From Actinomycetes bacterium (GTDB lineage Bacteria > Actinomycetota > Thermoleophilia > BMS3ABIN01), in NCBI GenBank assembly GCA_021790075.1, contig JAJYIN010000016.1, positions 1-9,868 on the forward strand: a DNA stretch of 9,868 bases, written 5' to 3'. Below, in pieces: positions 1 to 5,363 of this stretch. Position 1 is the first letter of the stretch. Every line of letters begins with the position of its first letter. Made by a program: the position numbers and the translations under genes. The notes below the pieces were generated by a model that did not search any database, was not told the DNA's origin, and saw nothing but the letters and a program-made list of their open reading frames with translations.

Positions 1-101
1 AGCCAGTTCACGTGCGCGGGAACCGGGTGCTCCGCAAATTCCCGGAATACCCGCCGCACTTCAAAACGCTCGTCCAGAAAGTCGACTACTCCCAAACTCA
101 T
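1..101 (-). CDS. qcrB: Cytochrome b (b6/bc-type), N-terminal fragment, runs off the window
   Basis: Only the first 33 codons are inside the window. The start ATG (99-101) overlaps the Rieske stop codon as ATGA, and AGGAA lies 7 nt upstream, so the two genes are probably translationally coupled. The visible peptide contains DFLDERFEVRRVF and then HPVPAHVNW, the amphipathic N-terminal stretch that precedes the first membrane helix in b6-type and Gram-positive QcrB cytochromes b. In that family the protein binds two b hemes and, with the Rieske protein, forms the quinol-oxidation site of a bc or b6f-like complex. Directly following a Rieske gene supports the assignment strongly. The haem-ligand histidines lie outside the window, so whether this is a short b6-type or a full-length cytochrome b cannot be judged. 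Confidence 0.82.
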   Translation of the reverse strand, partial: MSLGVVDFLDERFEVRRVFREFAEHPVPAHVNW

Positions 102-595
102 GACTTGATTCCTTCCACGTATATGTCAGTGCCCTGTACTGTCAGATTGTATTGGGTAAGCGGCTTGGGCGGCGGACCGGCTATATTCTTGCCGTTCTCG
201 TCGAACTTGCCGCCATGGCAGGGGCACTCAAATTCGTTGTCCTTGGCTACCCACTTGACGATGCACCCCAGATGCGTGCAAACCAGGGAGAAAGCAGCGT
301 ATGACTTGTCCTTCTTCTGGATCACCATGGAAGGGACATCCTGATAATCAAACCGGATGCCGTCGGCGGTGACGTCCGCCGTCGTGGTTACCTTGACTTT
401 TTCGTAGACCTCGCCTTTGAGCACCGGGTACGCATAGCGGACCAGCGGCGCGGCGAAAGCTCCCAGCCCCAGGGCCGAAGCCAGTCCGAAGACCAGGGTC
501 AGGAAGCGGCGCCGGGTGATCTCGTACGCACTGGCCTTGTCGGGCTGATTCATGCCCGGCTGGCTCATGCCCGTGGTTTGATTGTTATCTGTCAT
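98..595 (-). CDS. qcrA: Rieske 2Fe-2S protein of a quinol:cytochrome c reductase-like complex
   Basis: This 165-residue protein has both Rieske cluster-binding boxes: CTHLGC at residues 106-111 and CPCHGG at 124-129, each supplying one Cys and one His ligand. The two remaining cysteines are placed to form the usual disulfide. The GPPPKPL loop at 140-146 that covers the cluster is also present. A twin-arginine motif (TRRRFL, residues 27-32) followed by a hydrophobic stretch to about residue 50 indicates Tat export of the folded protein with the helix kept as a membrane anchor. The Rieske protein takes the first electron from quinol and passes it to a c-type cytochrome. Its gene overlaps the upstream multiheme cytochrome by 11 nt and the downstream cytochrome b by 4 nt, so all three probably form one complex. 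GGAGGAG lies upstream of the ATG at a somewhat long spacing. Met10 and Met15 are alternative starts that would not affect the domain. Confidence 0.93.
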   Translation of the reverse strand: MTDNNQTTGMSQPGMNQPDKASAYEITRRRFLTLVFGLASALGLGAFAAPLVRYAYPVLKGEVYEKVKVTTTADVTADGIRFDYQDVPSMVIQKKDKSYAAFSLVCTHLGCIVKWVAKDNEFECPCHGGKFDENGKNIAGPPPKPLTQYNLTVQGTDIYVEGIKS

Positions 596-1748
596 TTCCC
601 GACAATCTCCTCCGTCTCGGCTTCAGTACACCCTGATGGAACAGGAAGGTCAGCAAGGCCGCGCTGGCCGCCAGGTAGGCGATCCACAGCGACATCGGAC
701 CAATATCGCGGCTGCCGGTTGTGGTCTCCAGGACGTTCTGGAACACCTTGTAGACAGCCCACACGTCGGTCCCGATCACAACCAGGCTCACCAGGAGGGC
801 GATCCAGCCCTCGAATATGAACCGCTTCACCTTCGGATACGGCACCAGGGCCAGCAGGAACATGCCGATCACCAGGCCGAACATCGCTATCGGGAAACCG
901 CTGTCCCTCTGGGTCTCTGTCGTAGCCGAGAAGATCGGCTCCTGGGAGAAGTGGCAGCTCTTGCAGTTCTTGGCCACCGTCGGATCCGGATGACAGGCCG
1001 AGCAGGTCTGCGGCTCGATCTTGTCATACCGGACGCCGTTGATAACCCCCGGACCTTTGGCCAGGCGCCAGTGGTTGTTGCGCCAGATGGCGGTATCAAT
1101 CTGGGGCACGCCCGGATGTATCCTTCCAGACGGCTTGATGGTTCCGAACAGGATCGGGGCGATATCGCCAGAGTGGCAGCTGGAACAGAACTCAGGATCT
1201 GCCTTGGCCTGTGGCTTGTCCTTGATCAGATCGCCGTGCGCCACTCCCGAGTGGCAGTCCGCGCAGGCCACCTGGGCCACGTTCACATGATAGTCATGCG
1301 GAAACATGATTGTGTTGCTGGGGTTGTACTGATCCGTGACCGCAATCTTCGGATAGCTGGAAGCATTCGGATTGACGACATTCTGCGCGTTGGGATACTT
1401 CGCGTTCTTGTCGTTACCGTGACACTGCAGGCACGACGAGCTGGTGAGCAGGTCGGCTGACGGCGGTTTACGGGTATAATTGCCAGTCCCGTACTCCACC
1501 AGCTTCATGAGGGAATAGATCTTGCCGCGGGCGTACCCGAGTACGCCGGGCTCGAAGTGACAGTCGATACAGGTGACGCCCTGCTTGCCCATATAGGAGT
1601 TTTGCCAGGTTTGCACGTACGGCTGGATGATGTGGCAACTAGAGCAGAACTCCGGGCTGTTTGTCTTCTTGACCCCCCAAGCGGTGAATCCAACCACAGC
1701 AGCGAACAATCCCAGTAAAGCCACGGTTAAGATAGTTCTACCCTTCAT
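585..1748 (-). CDS. Heptaheme membrane c-type cytochrome (NapC/NrfH-like N-terminus, three C-terminal helices)
   Basis: The 387-residue product has seven CxxCH haem c attachment motifs starting at residues 35, 60, 106, 162, 188, 249 and 262. An N-terminal helix (about 5-23) followed at once by CSSCH and CIDCH resembles the quinol-linked NapC/NirT/NrfH family. Unusually, three more hydrophobic segments follow the haem domain (about 285-303, 314-336 and 353-371). Positive residues at the N-terminus, in the PKVKR loop near 305-309 and in the C-terminal KPRRRR tail predict four helices with the haem domain outside the membrane. Only five non-motif histidines (151, 154, 171, 211, 226) lie in the outer part, fewer than seven, so some hemes must have a non-His sixth ligand or none. 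GGGAG lies just upstream of the ATG. As first gene of the operon, ahead of Rieske and cytochrome b, it probably replaces cytochrome c1 or QcrC as electron acceptor. The partner that it reduces is unknown. Confidence 0.9.
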   Translation of the reverse strand: MKGRTILTVALLGLFAAVVGFTAWGVKKTNSPEFCSSCHIIQPYVQTWQNSYMGKQGVTCIDCHFEPGVLGYARGKIYSLMKLVEYGTGNYTRKPPSADLLTSSSCLQCHGNDKNAKYPNAQNVVNPNASSYPKIAVTDQYNPSNTIMFPHDYHVNVAQVACADCHSGVAHGDLIKDKPQAKADPEFCSSCHSGDIAPILFGTIKPSGRIHPGVPQIDTAIWRNNHWRLAKGPGVINGVRYDKIEPQTCSACHPDPTVAKNCKSCHFSQEPIFSATTETQRDSGFPIAMFGLVIGMFLLALVPYPKVKRFIFEGWIALLVSLVVIGTDVWAVYKVFQNVLETTTGSRDIGPMSLWIAYLAASAALLTFLFHQGVLKPRRRRLSGNDR

Positions 1749-1769
1749 TCATCTCCCTTTGAATGGATT

Positions 1770-1785
1770 AGTGAGAAAAATCACA
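1770..1785. promoter_or_regulatory. CRP/FNR-family-like dyad in the cytochrome operon leader
   Basis: AGTGAGAAAAATCACA is a GTGA-N6-TCAC dyad, one base from the classical TGTGA-N6-TCACA site of the CRP/FNR superfamily. A direct repeat AAATCACAGG at 1778-1787 and 1792-1801 adds a second TCACA half-site 14 bp away. The site lies between the predicted transcription start (about 1820) and the ATG at 1748, a position more compatible with repression than activation. Which regulator binds is not visible in the window. Confidence 0.4.
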
Positions 1786-1799
1786 GGAAACAAATCACA

Positions 1800-1815
1800 G
1801 GGAACATTCGTTCCC
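1800..1815. promoter_or_regulatory. Perfect 6-bp dyad GGGAACATTCGTTCCC at the predicted transcript start
   Basis: The arms GGGAAC and GTTCCC flank a 4-nt centre. The core GAAC-N4-GTTC matches the layout of the Gram-positive/actinobacterial LexA (SOS) box. The dyad begins about 5 nt downstream of the predicted start site of the cytochrome operon, an ideal place for a repressor. It could equally be a different regulator's operator or a 5' stabilising RNA hairpin. Confidence 0.4.
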
Positions 1816-1826
1816 GCCGACCGGGA

Positions 1827-1855
1827 ATTTTACACCCCCGGGTATATGGTGTCAA
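1827..1855 (-). promoter_or_regulatory. Sigma-A-like promoter of the cytochrome/Rieske/cytochrome b operon
   Basis: On the minus strand there is a perfect TTGACA (-35, 1850-1855), a 17-bp spacer and TAAAAT (-10, 1827-1832). Transcription should start near 1820, leaving a leader of roughly 70 nt before the ATG of the heptaheme cytochrome. Hexamer match and spacing are close to ideal, and nothing else upstream competes with it. Confidence 0.75.
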
Positions 1856-1875
1856 TGGGATTAGAATAATTATTT

Positions 1876-1905
1876 TTGACAGATTAATGCCGTTTGCTCT
1901 AAGAT
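1876..1905 (+). promoter_or_regulatory. Divergent sigma-A-like promoter candidate
   Basis: TTGACA (1876-1881), an 18-bp spacer and TAAGAT (1900-1905) read rightwards, almost back to back with the cytochrome operon promoter. No convincing gene follows within 250 bp, so it would make either a long leader for the small membrane protein at 2165 or a non-coding transcript. The -10 is only a 4/6 match. Confidence 0.4.
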
Positions 1906-1952
1906 AGCGTCACGGAATTGATTTTCAGCTCGTGTTAAAGGGATCATTCCGG

Positions 1953-2116
1953 TTGCCCGATGCTTGAGTTGTCCGTACCAATCGGCAATCAGGCTGGGGT
2001 CTTATTCTACCCGGGAGCAAAAAAGCCTTCCAGGTTGCATAAACGCCACCAGCGCGGCTATGATTGCGGAAAGGCCATCAGCCAGGCGTAATGGGAGTTT
2101 GGTCTCCTGTGCCTGG
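1953..2116 (+). other. Hairpin-rich stretch, possible structured leader RNA
   Basis: Several stems can be drawn by eye. TTGCCCGAT (1953-1961) pairs with ATCGGCAA (1981-1988), with one bulged C. GCT plus GGGT (1993-2000) pairs with ACCC and AGC (2009-2018). CCAGGC (2082-2087) pairs with GCCTGG (2111-2116) around an inner GGAG/CTCC stem. AGGCT (1991-1995) can alternatively pair with AGCCT (2024-2028), which would be exclusive with the second stem. No known riboswitch class was recognised. This is a suggestion from pairing alone. Confidence 0.25.
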
Positions 2117-2126
2117 GTGGTATAAT
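2099..2126 (+). promoter_or_regulatory. Extended -10 promoter for the 44-residue membrane protein
   Basis: A perfect TATAAT (2121-2126) is preceded by TGG (2118-2120), giving an extended -10 element. The -35 is weak (TTGGTC, 2099-2104, spacer 16), as is common for extended -10 promoters. Transcription would begin near 2133, about 30 nt before the GTG start at 2165. The hairpin at 2082-2116 overlaps the -35 region. Confidence 0.6.
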
Positions 2127-2150
2127 TCAGATGCAACTTACTATCACCCT

Positions 2151-2158
2151 GGGAGGTG
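2151..2158 (+). promoter_or_regulatory. Strong ribosome binding site that fixes the GTG start at 2165
   Basis: GGGAGGTG contains the full GGAGG core, 8 nt from the GTG codon at 2165-2167. It is among the best Shine-Dalgarno sequences in the window and is the main reason for calling the short reading frame that follows. Confidence 0.65.
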
Positions 2159-2164
2159 ACATCA

Positions 2165-2299
2165 GTGCCAGTAGAAGCCATCATTTTCCTGTTTTTTATC
2201 CTGGTGCTGGCGCCGGTAGTTGCGGTGCTCGCTTACTGCGGGATCAGAGGAACCTGCGGGCAGAGCGACGAAGAGGGCAAGGACTCCCAGAAACAGTAG
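2165..2299 (+). CDS. Small single-span membrane protein, 44 residues, function unknown
   Basis: The frame runs from GTG to TAG and encodes 44 residues. It starts MPVEAI, has a continuous hydrophobic stretch at about residues 6-24 that can span the membrane once, then YCGIRGTC with cysteines at 25 and 31, and ends in a charged, polar tail (QSDEEGKDSQKQ). Support for its being real comes from the ideal Shine-Dalgarno at 2151-2158, the extended -10 promoter just upstream, and a hairpin shortly after the stop. Few negative charges before the helix and an acidic tail after it do not settle the topology; the CxxxxxC pair at the membrane edge could bind a metal or form a disulfide. I do not recognise a family. 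It stands alone between a respiratory operon and a secreted propeller protein. A hydrophobic reading frame on the opposite strand exists but has no ribosome binding site. Confidence 0.6.
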   Translation: MPVEAIIFLFFILVLAPVVAVLAYCGIRGTCGQSDEEGKDSQKQ

Positions 2300-2327
2300 A
2301 AGCCCGCTCGCCTTTCTTGGTTTTTCC

Positions 2328-2364
2328 AAACGCCATGGCTGTATGAGGGCGCCCGGTGGCGTTT
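2328..2364 (+). terminator. Stem-loop after the small membrane protein gene, possible terminator
   Basis: AAACGCCA (2328-2335) and TGGCGTTT (2357-2364) form a perfect 8-bp stem around a 21-nt loop that holds the self-complementary GGGCGCCC (2347-2354). It starts 28 nt after the stop codon. The T-tract is not immediate (CTCCTTTT ends near 2380), so it may be a weak terminator or a 3' stabilising structure. Its right arm region GGTGGCGTTT (2355-2364) is also the inverse complement of 2041-2050. Confidence 0.4.
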
Positions 2365-2785
2365 CTGCGGTGCTCCTTTTACAAAATCCTTTCATCTTCC
2401 CTTTTGCAACCATTCTCCAGGGACGGCAAGAGGGTCTGGAACTACATTTCGCCAATCTGGCCGCAGGCAGGATGATGACCCCGCAGCCCTTCAACACGTT
2501 GCCACAGACTCCCCTTTAAGAGGCTGCGAAGCAGGAAAGGGTGTCCCTGGCTTCGCGGAATAACCTCCCCACCATCCAAAGATCCTTGTAGTGCCGGGCT
2601 ACCTCCTGTTCGGGAGAGAAGCGGTGTTGGCAAGCACCAACTTACCGTCGAACCTACCATCTCACCATCTCAGTTTACCCGGGAAGAACCTGTATATCAT
2701 GGGGAAGGAGAAGTGAGTGGCACACCCTTCCTTTCATTGAGGAAAATATACCCGGATTTGCAACCAAATTGATGAATCCGCCTTA
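2365..2785. other. Intergenic stretch of about 420 bp with no recognised gene
   Basis: No reading frame here has both a start with a ribosome binding site and a plausible protein. It contains an inverted pair CGCAGCC/GGCTGCG (2482-2488, 2522-2528), a tandem ACCATCTC repeat (2656-2671) and a GGAAGG/CCTTCC stem (2703-2708, 2726-2731) followed by TTTC that might act as a weak terminator. It becomes AT-rich from about 2735. No tRNA, rRNA, CRISPR or insertion-sequence ends were seen. A decayed gene or a small RNA cannot be excluded. Confidence 0.4.
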
Positions 2786-2814
2786 TTGACACATCAATAT
2801 TAATGATATAGCAT
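2786..2814 (+). promoter_or_regulatory. Promoter of the beta-propeller protein gene
   Basis: A perfect TTGACA (2786-2791) is followed after 17 bp by TAGCAT (2809-2814) in a locally AT-rich region. The spacer contains the near-palindrome ATCAATATTAATGAT (2793-2807), which could be a regulator site. Transcription would start near 2821, about 70 nt before the ATG. Confidence 0.6.
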
Positions 2815-2831
2815 ACATTCCCCAAAAAATG

Positions 2832-2852
2832 ACCATATATTACTAATATGGT
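2832..2852. promoter_or_regulatory. Dyad ACCATAT-N7-ATATGGT in the 5'UTR, candidate operator
   Basis: Two perfect 7-bp arms (2832-2838 and 2846-2852) flank a 7-nt centre, 11 to 31 nt after the predicted transcription start. AT-rich arms of this size suit a dimeric repressor better than a stable RNA hairpin. No cognate regulator is in the window. Confidence 0.4.
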
Positions 2853-2890
2853 ATTTATATTTCAGATTAAATGATTGGGCGGGGCCAACC

Positions 2891-4663
2891 ATGCGGGGGG
2901 GAGAAATGAAGGGCAAAGAGAGACATCAAGGCACAGCTTTACTTAATTGCGGAAAAATTCCTGTTTTATTGCTGGGAGCGCTGGCCGGCATCGCCCTGGC
3001 GCTTTTTTTGACGGCGAGCGCCAGCGGCAGCGGGGTGACCATGAGGGCATCGACGGACTCGACCGGAGTCCAGGCCGACCATGAAAGCGCTCAGCCCGCT
3101 GTTTCGGCCGATGGGCGCTACGTGGCATTCGCGTCATGGGCCGACAACCTCGTCCCAGGTGGCACCGACGGCGCCTGGAATGTCTTCAAGAAGGATACAC
3201 AGACGGGTGCGATCGAGATCGTATCCACCAGCTCGACCGGCGCCCACACGAGCGCCGGCAGCGGCAATTATCCCTGTTATGGCTCTCATGACAGCTCACA
3301 GCCTTCCATCTCGGCCCACGGCCGCTACGTGGCCTTCATGTCCTGCGCCTCCGACCTGGTTCCCGGCGATACCAATGATGCCCAGGATATCTTTGTCAAG
3401 GATACTGTGACCCAGGAGATTACGCGCGTCTCAACCAATGCCGCCGGGCAAGAGGCCAATTGCGACGGCGTCTGGTGCATTTCTAACAGTTACGTACCCC
3501 ATATCTCGGCCGACGGACGCTACGTCGAGTTTCTCTCCGGCGCCCAGAACCTGCTGACGCCGCCTCAGCATACAAACAGGGCTCAGGCGTATGTCAAAGA
3601 TAGAATAACTGGTCAAGTTTCAGTCGCCTCTGCCACCGCGGCCGGAGAATTGATCGGCGCCGACGACACTTTTTTGTCCGGTAACGGCCGCTATGTCGTT
3701 TTCCGGCCCGATAATCCCAATGCCATCCCCGGTCATGTCAATGATGTCTGGGACATTTTCGTCAAGGATATGCAAACCGGTGAGGTCACGCGCGTAAACA
3801 CTAACGTCTCGGGTGAGCAGGCCAACGGCAGCAGCTATTCTCCATCGCTCTCCTACGACGGCCGCTATGTAGTATTCGCTTCGGTGGCTTCGAACCTGGT
3901 TAGCCAACCGAGATATCTCACAGGAGCCGACGCCGATATCTATGTCAAAGACAGGCAGACCGGCCAGGTAATCCGGATCTCGGAGAACGCGCTGGGTGAG
4001 GAGGGCAACTCCGGCTCAGGAGCGCCGTCCATCTCGGCCCACGGCCGTTATGTGACCTTCTGGTCATCAGCCTGGAACCTGGTTTCGGGCGACACCAATT
4101 GGGTTACTGATGTCTTTGTCAAGGACTCGCTGACCGGGAGCGTCACCCGCGTTTCCACGGATTCCATGGGAAACGAGAGCAACGGCACCAGCAGCGGCCC
4201 GAACTCGGCCGGCCCTGCGATCGCCGCGGACGGGCAGTCTGTTGCGTTCACCTCCCAAGCTACCAACCTGGTTCCCGGCGACACCAACGGCGTTGTCGAC
4301 ATCTTCAAGGCCGCCACGGACGCACCCGCCGCGGAATGCAGCCGGCCGGACCTGCGGCTGTCAGTGGACAGCGTCTTCTGGGCCAGTATGTACGATTATA
4401 CGGCCCGCATCTTGAGCGTTACATATGGCATTACGAATACCGGGACAGACTATGCCAATAATGTCGAAATCACCGGCAGTACCGCCACCAATGGCGTCAC
4501 TTGCACGACCAGCATGCCGGCGGCGGTGGGAACTATTCTTCCGGGAGGCACGTCGTCTGGCGTTACACTCACGTATCACGTGCCCGAAGGCGTGACGTTC
4601 TTCCGCGCCAGCGTCGCCGCGTCGGCCGACAACAGCTGCCAGCTAGGCTTCACTTACCCGTAA
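2891..4663 (+). CDS. Secreted seven-bladed beta-propeller protein (PD40/TolB-like repeats) with C-terminal Ig-like domain
   Basis: The 590-residue product has a hydrophobic segment at about 23-41 ending in TASASG, read as a Sec signal peptide. From about 50 to 473 there are seven degenerate repeats, each with a (D/H)GRYVxF core (glycines at 75, 144, 209, 266, 324, 385 and 448; spacing 57-69). Most are followed by NLVPGDTN-like turns and D(I/V)FVKDxxTGxVTRVST. The first repeat begins with the RAST strand that the last repeat lacks, so the ring probably closes by the usual propeller strand exchange. Residues 483-590 look like a CARDB/DUF11-type Ig-like domain (DLRLSVD, then ITNTGTDYANNVEI). No sortase motif, lipobox or C-terminal anchor is seen, so it is probably released or held non-covalently. 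A role in binding a protein or polysaccharide is possible; no catalytic residues were identified. Start: ATG 2891 has GGCGGGG upstream; Met6 (2906) has GGGGAG and is equally possible. Confidence 0.85.
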   Translation: MRGGEMKGKERHQGTALLNCGKIPVLLLGALAGIALALFLTASASGSGVTMRASTDSTGVQADHESAQPAVSADGRYVAFASWADNLVPGGTDGAWNVFKKDTQTGAIEIVSTSSTGAHTSAGSGNYPCYGSHDSSQPSISAHGRYVAFMSCASDLVPGDTNDAQDIFVKDTVTQEITRVSTNAAGQEANCDGVWCISNSYVPHISADGRYVEFLSGAQNLLTPPQHTNRAQAYVKDRITGQVSVASATAAGELIGADDTFLSGNGRYVVFRPDNPNAIPGHVNDVWDIFVKDMQTGEVTRVNTNVSGEQANGSSYSPSLSYDGRYVVFASVASNLVSQPRYLTGADADIYVKDRQTGQVIRISENALGEEGNSGSGAPSISAHGRYVTFWSSAWNLVSGDTNWVTDVFVKDSLTGSVTRVSTDSMGNESNGTSSGPNSAGPAIAADGQSVAFTSQATNLVPGDTNGVVDIFKAATDAPAAECSRPDLRLSVDSVFWASMYDYTARILSVTYGITNTGTDYANNVEITGSTATNGVTCTTSMPAAVGTILPGGTSSGVTLTYHVPEGVTFFRASVAASADNSCQLGFTYP

Positions 4664-4754
4664 AGGCCGGCTCTCCGGGAAATATTACAAACAGGATGCT
4701 TCATCATTCTCGCGAACCGGGTCAACTGCCCGCGGTTTTGGCTAGCCTGACTTG

Positions 4755-4785
4755 AAGGCTGCGTATATTCGCGGCCTTTTCCTTT
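4755..4785 (+). terminator. Rho-independent terminator after the propeller gene
   Basis: AAGGCTGCG (4755-4763) and CGCGGCCTT (4770-4778) form a 9-bp stem with one T-G pair and a 6-nt loop, followed by a T-rich tail (TTCCTTT). It lies 90 nt after the propeller stop codon and 34 nt before the DUF192 gene, so the latter probably needs its own promoter. A weaker CGGG/CCCG hairpin with TTTT (4718-4739) precedes it. Confidence 0.65.
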
Positions 4786-4818
4786 CCGGAATGTTCTGTT
4801 TTACTGACTCTCAGCACG

Positions 4819-5307
4819 ATGGCTCTCCACGAGAACATACCGGCGCGTGCTTTCCGCTTGGTGGCGACTTTTGCCGTCCTGCTCACGCTGGCCGGAGCCG
4901 CGGGCTGCGGCGGGTCTGAAGAGCCCTCTGTCCCGGGAGGCCAGGCCAGCGTCGTCTTTCACACCCCCGGCGGGGACGCGACGCTCAGCGTCCAGGTGGC
5001 CCGCACGAGCGCGGAAAGGACGCTCGGTCTCATGAACCGTTCGTCCCTGGAAGCCGGTCATGGCATGATTTTCGTCTGGGACCAGCCCACCAGTTCCACG
5101 TTCTGGATGAAGAACACGCTGATCCCCCTGTCGGTGGCCTTCATCGACGGGGACGGGACCATCATCGACATCCAGCAGATGCAGCCCCTGACCACCGATC
5201 CCCATGCCCCGGGGCAGGACTACCTGTACGCAGTGGAAGCAAACCAGGGGTATTACTCAGAGCACGGCATCACGCCAGGCAGCAAGGTGGAAATCCGGGG
5301 GATTTGA
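4819..5307 (+). CDS. DUF192 family lipoprotein
   Basis: This 162-residue protein belongs to DUF192 (COG1430), a small extracytoplasmic beta-rich family of unknown biochemical role. Recognisable family segments are RTLGLMNR at 67-74, GMIFVW at 82-87, FWMKNTLIPLSVAFID at 95-110 and the YAVEAN stretch at 137-142. The N-terminus has basic residues, a hydrophobic core (about 14-27) and a lipobox ending AAGC with the lipidated cysteine at 30, so the mature protein is probably tethered to the outer face of the membrane by a flexible Gly/Ser/Pro linker. Length is normal for a lipoprotein form of the family. No clear Shine-Dalgarno or promoter is seen before the ATG, which makes the exact start somewhat uncertain; TTG 4858 and GTG 4861 would cut into the signal peptide. 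It converges on the sigma-factor gene with 56 nt between stop codons. Confidence 0.88.
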   Translation: MALHENIPARAFRLVATFAVLLTLAGAAGCGGSEEPSVPGGQASVVFHTPGGDATLSVQVARTSAERTLGLMNRSSLEAGHGMIFVWDQPTSSTFWMKNTLIPLSVAFIDGDGTIIDIQQMQPLTTDPHAPGQDYLYAVEANQGYYSEHGITPGSKVEIRGI

Positions 5308-5340
5308 GGATGGAGCGCCGGACTGATCGTGGAAACGCGG

Positions 5341-5359
5341 GCGGGTTCGCGGGACCCGC
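5341..5359. terminator. Small GC-rich hairpin between convergent genes
   Basis: GCGGGT (5341-5346) and ACCCGC (5354-5359) form a 6-bp stem with a 7-nt loop in the 56-bp gap between the DUF192 and sigma-factor stop codons. No T-tract follows on either strand, so a role as a bidirectional terminator is only suggested by position. Confidence 0.3.
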
Positions 5360-5363
5360 GGCC

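Noticed and set aside
582..1460. Long plus-strand reading frame (292 codons) opposite the cytochrome gene
   Set aside because: It is antisense to a gene with seven haem motifs. Its product shows no recognisable domain, and such frames are usual in GC-rich DNA.
1960..2091. Short plus-strand frame of 43 codons after the divergent promoter
   Set aside because: No Shine-Dalgarno, no recognisable features, basic low-information product.
2131..2346. Plus-strand ATG frame of 71 codons
   Set aside because: It starts right at the predicted transcript start with no leader and is out of frame with the GTG frame that has the strong ribosome binding site.
2162..2497. Minus-strand frame of 111 codons with a hydrophobic stretch
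   Set aside because: It is antisense to the 44-residue membrane protein, starts without a ribosome binding site, and its hydrophobic part mirrors the other strand. The plus-strand frame has better signals.
2716..2769. GTG frame of 17 codons preceded by AAGGAG
   Set aside because: The spacing of 2 nt is too short for initiation and the peptide has no notable features.
4664..4754. Riboswitch-like sequence between the propeller and DUF192 genes
   Set aside because: Only short weak stems are visible and it lies upstream of a terminator for the preceding gene; no known riboswitch core was recognised.
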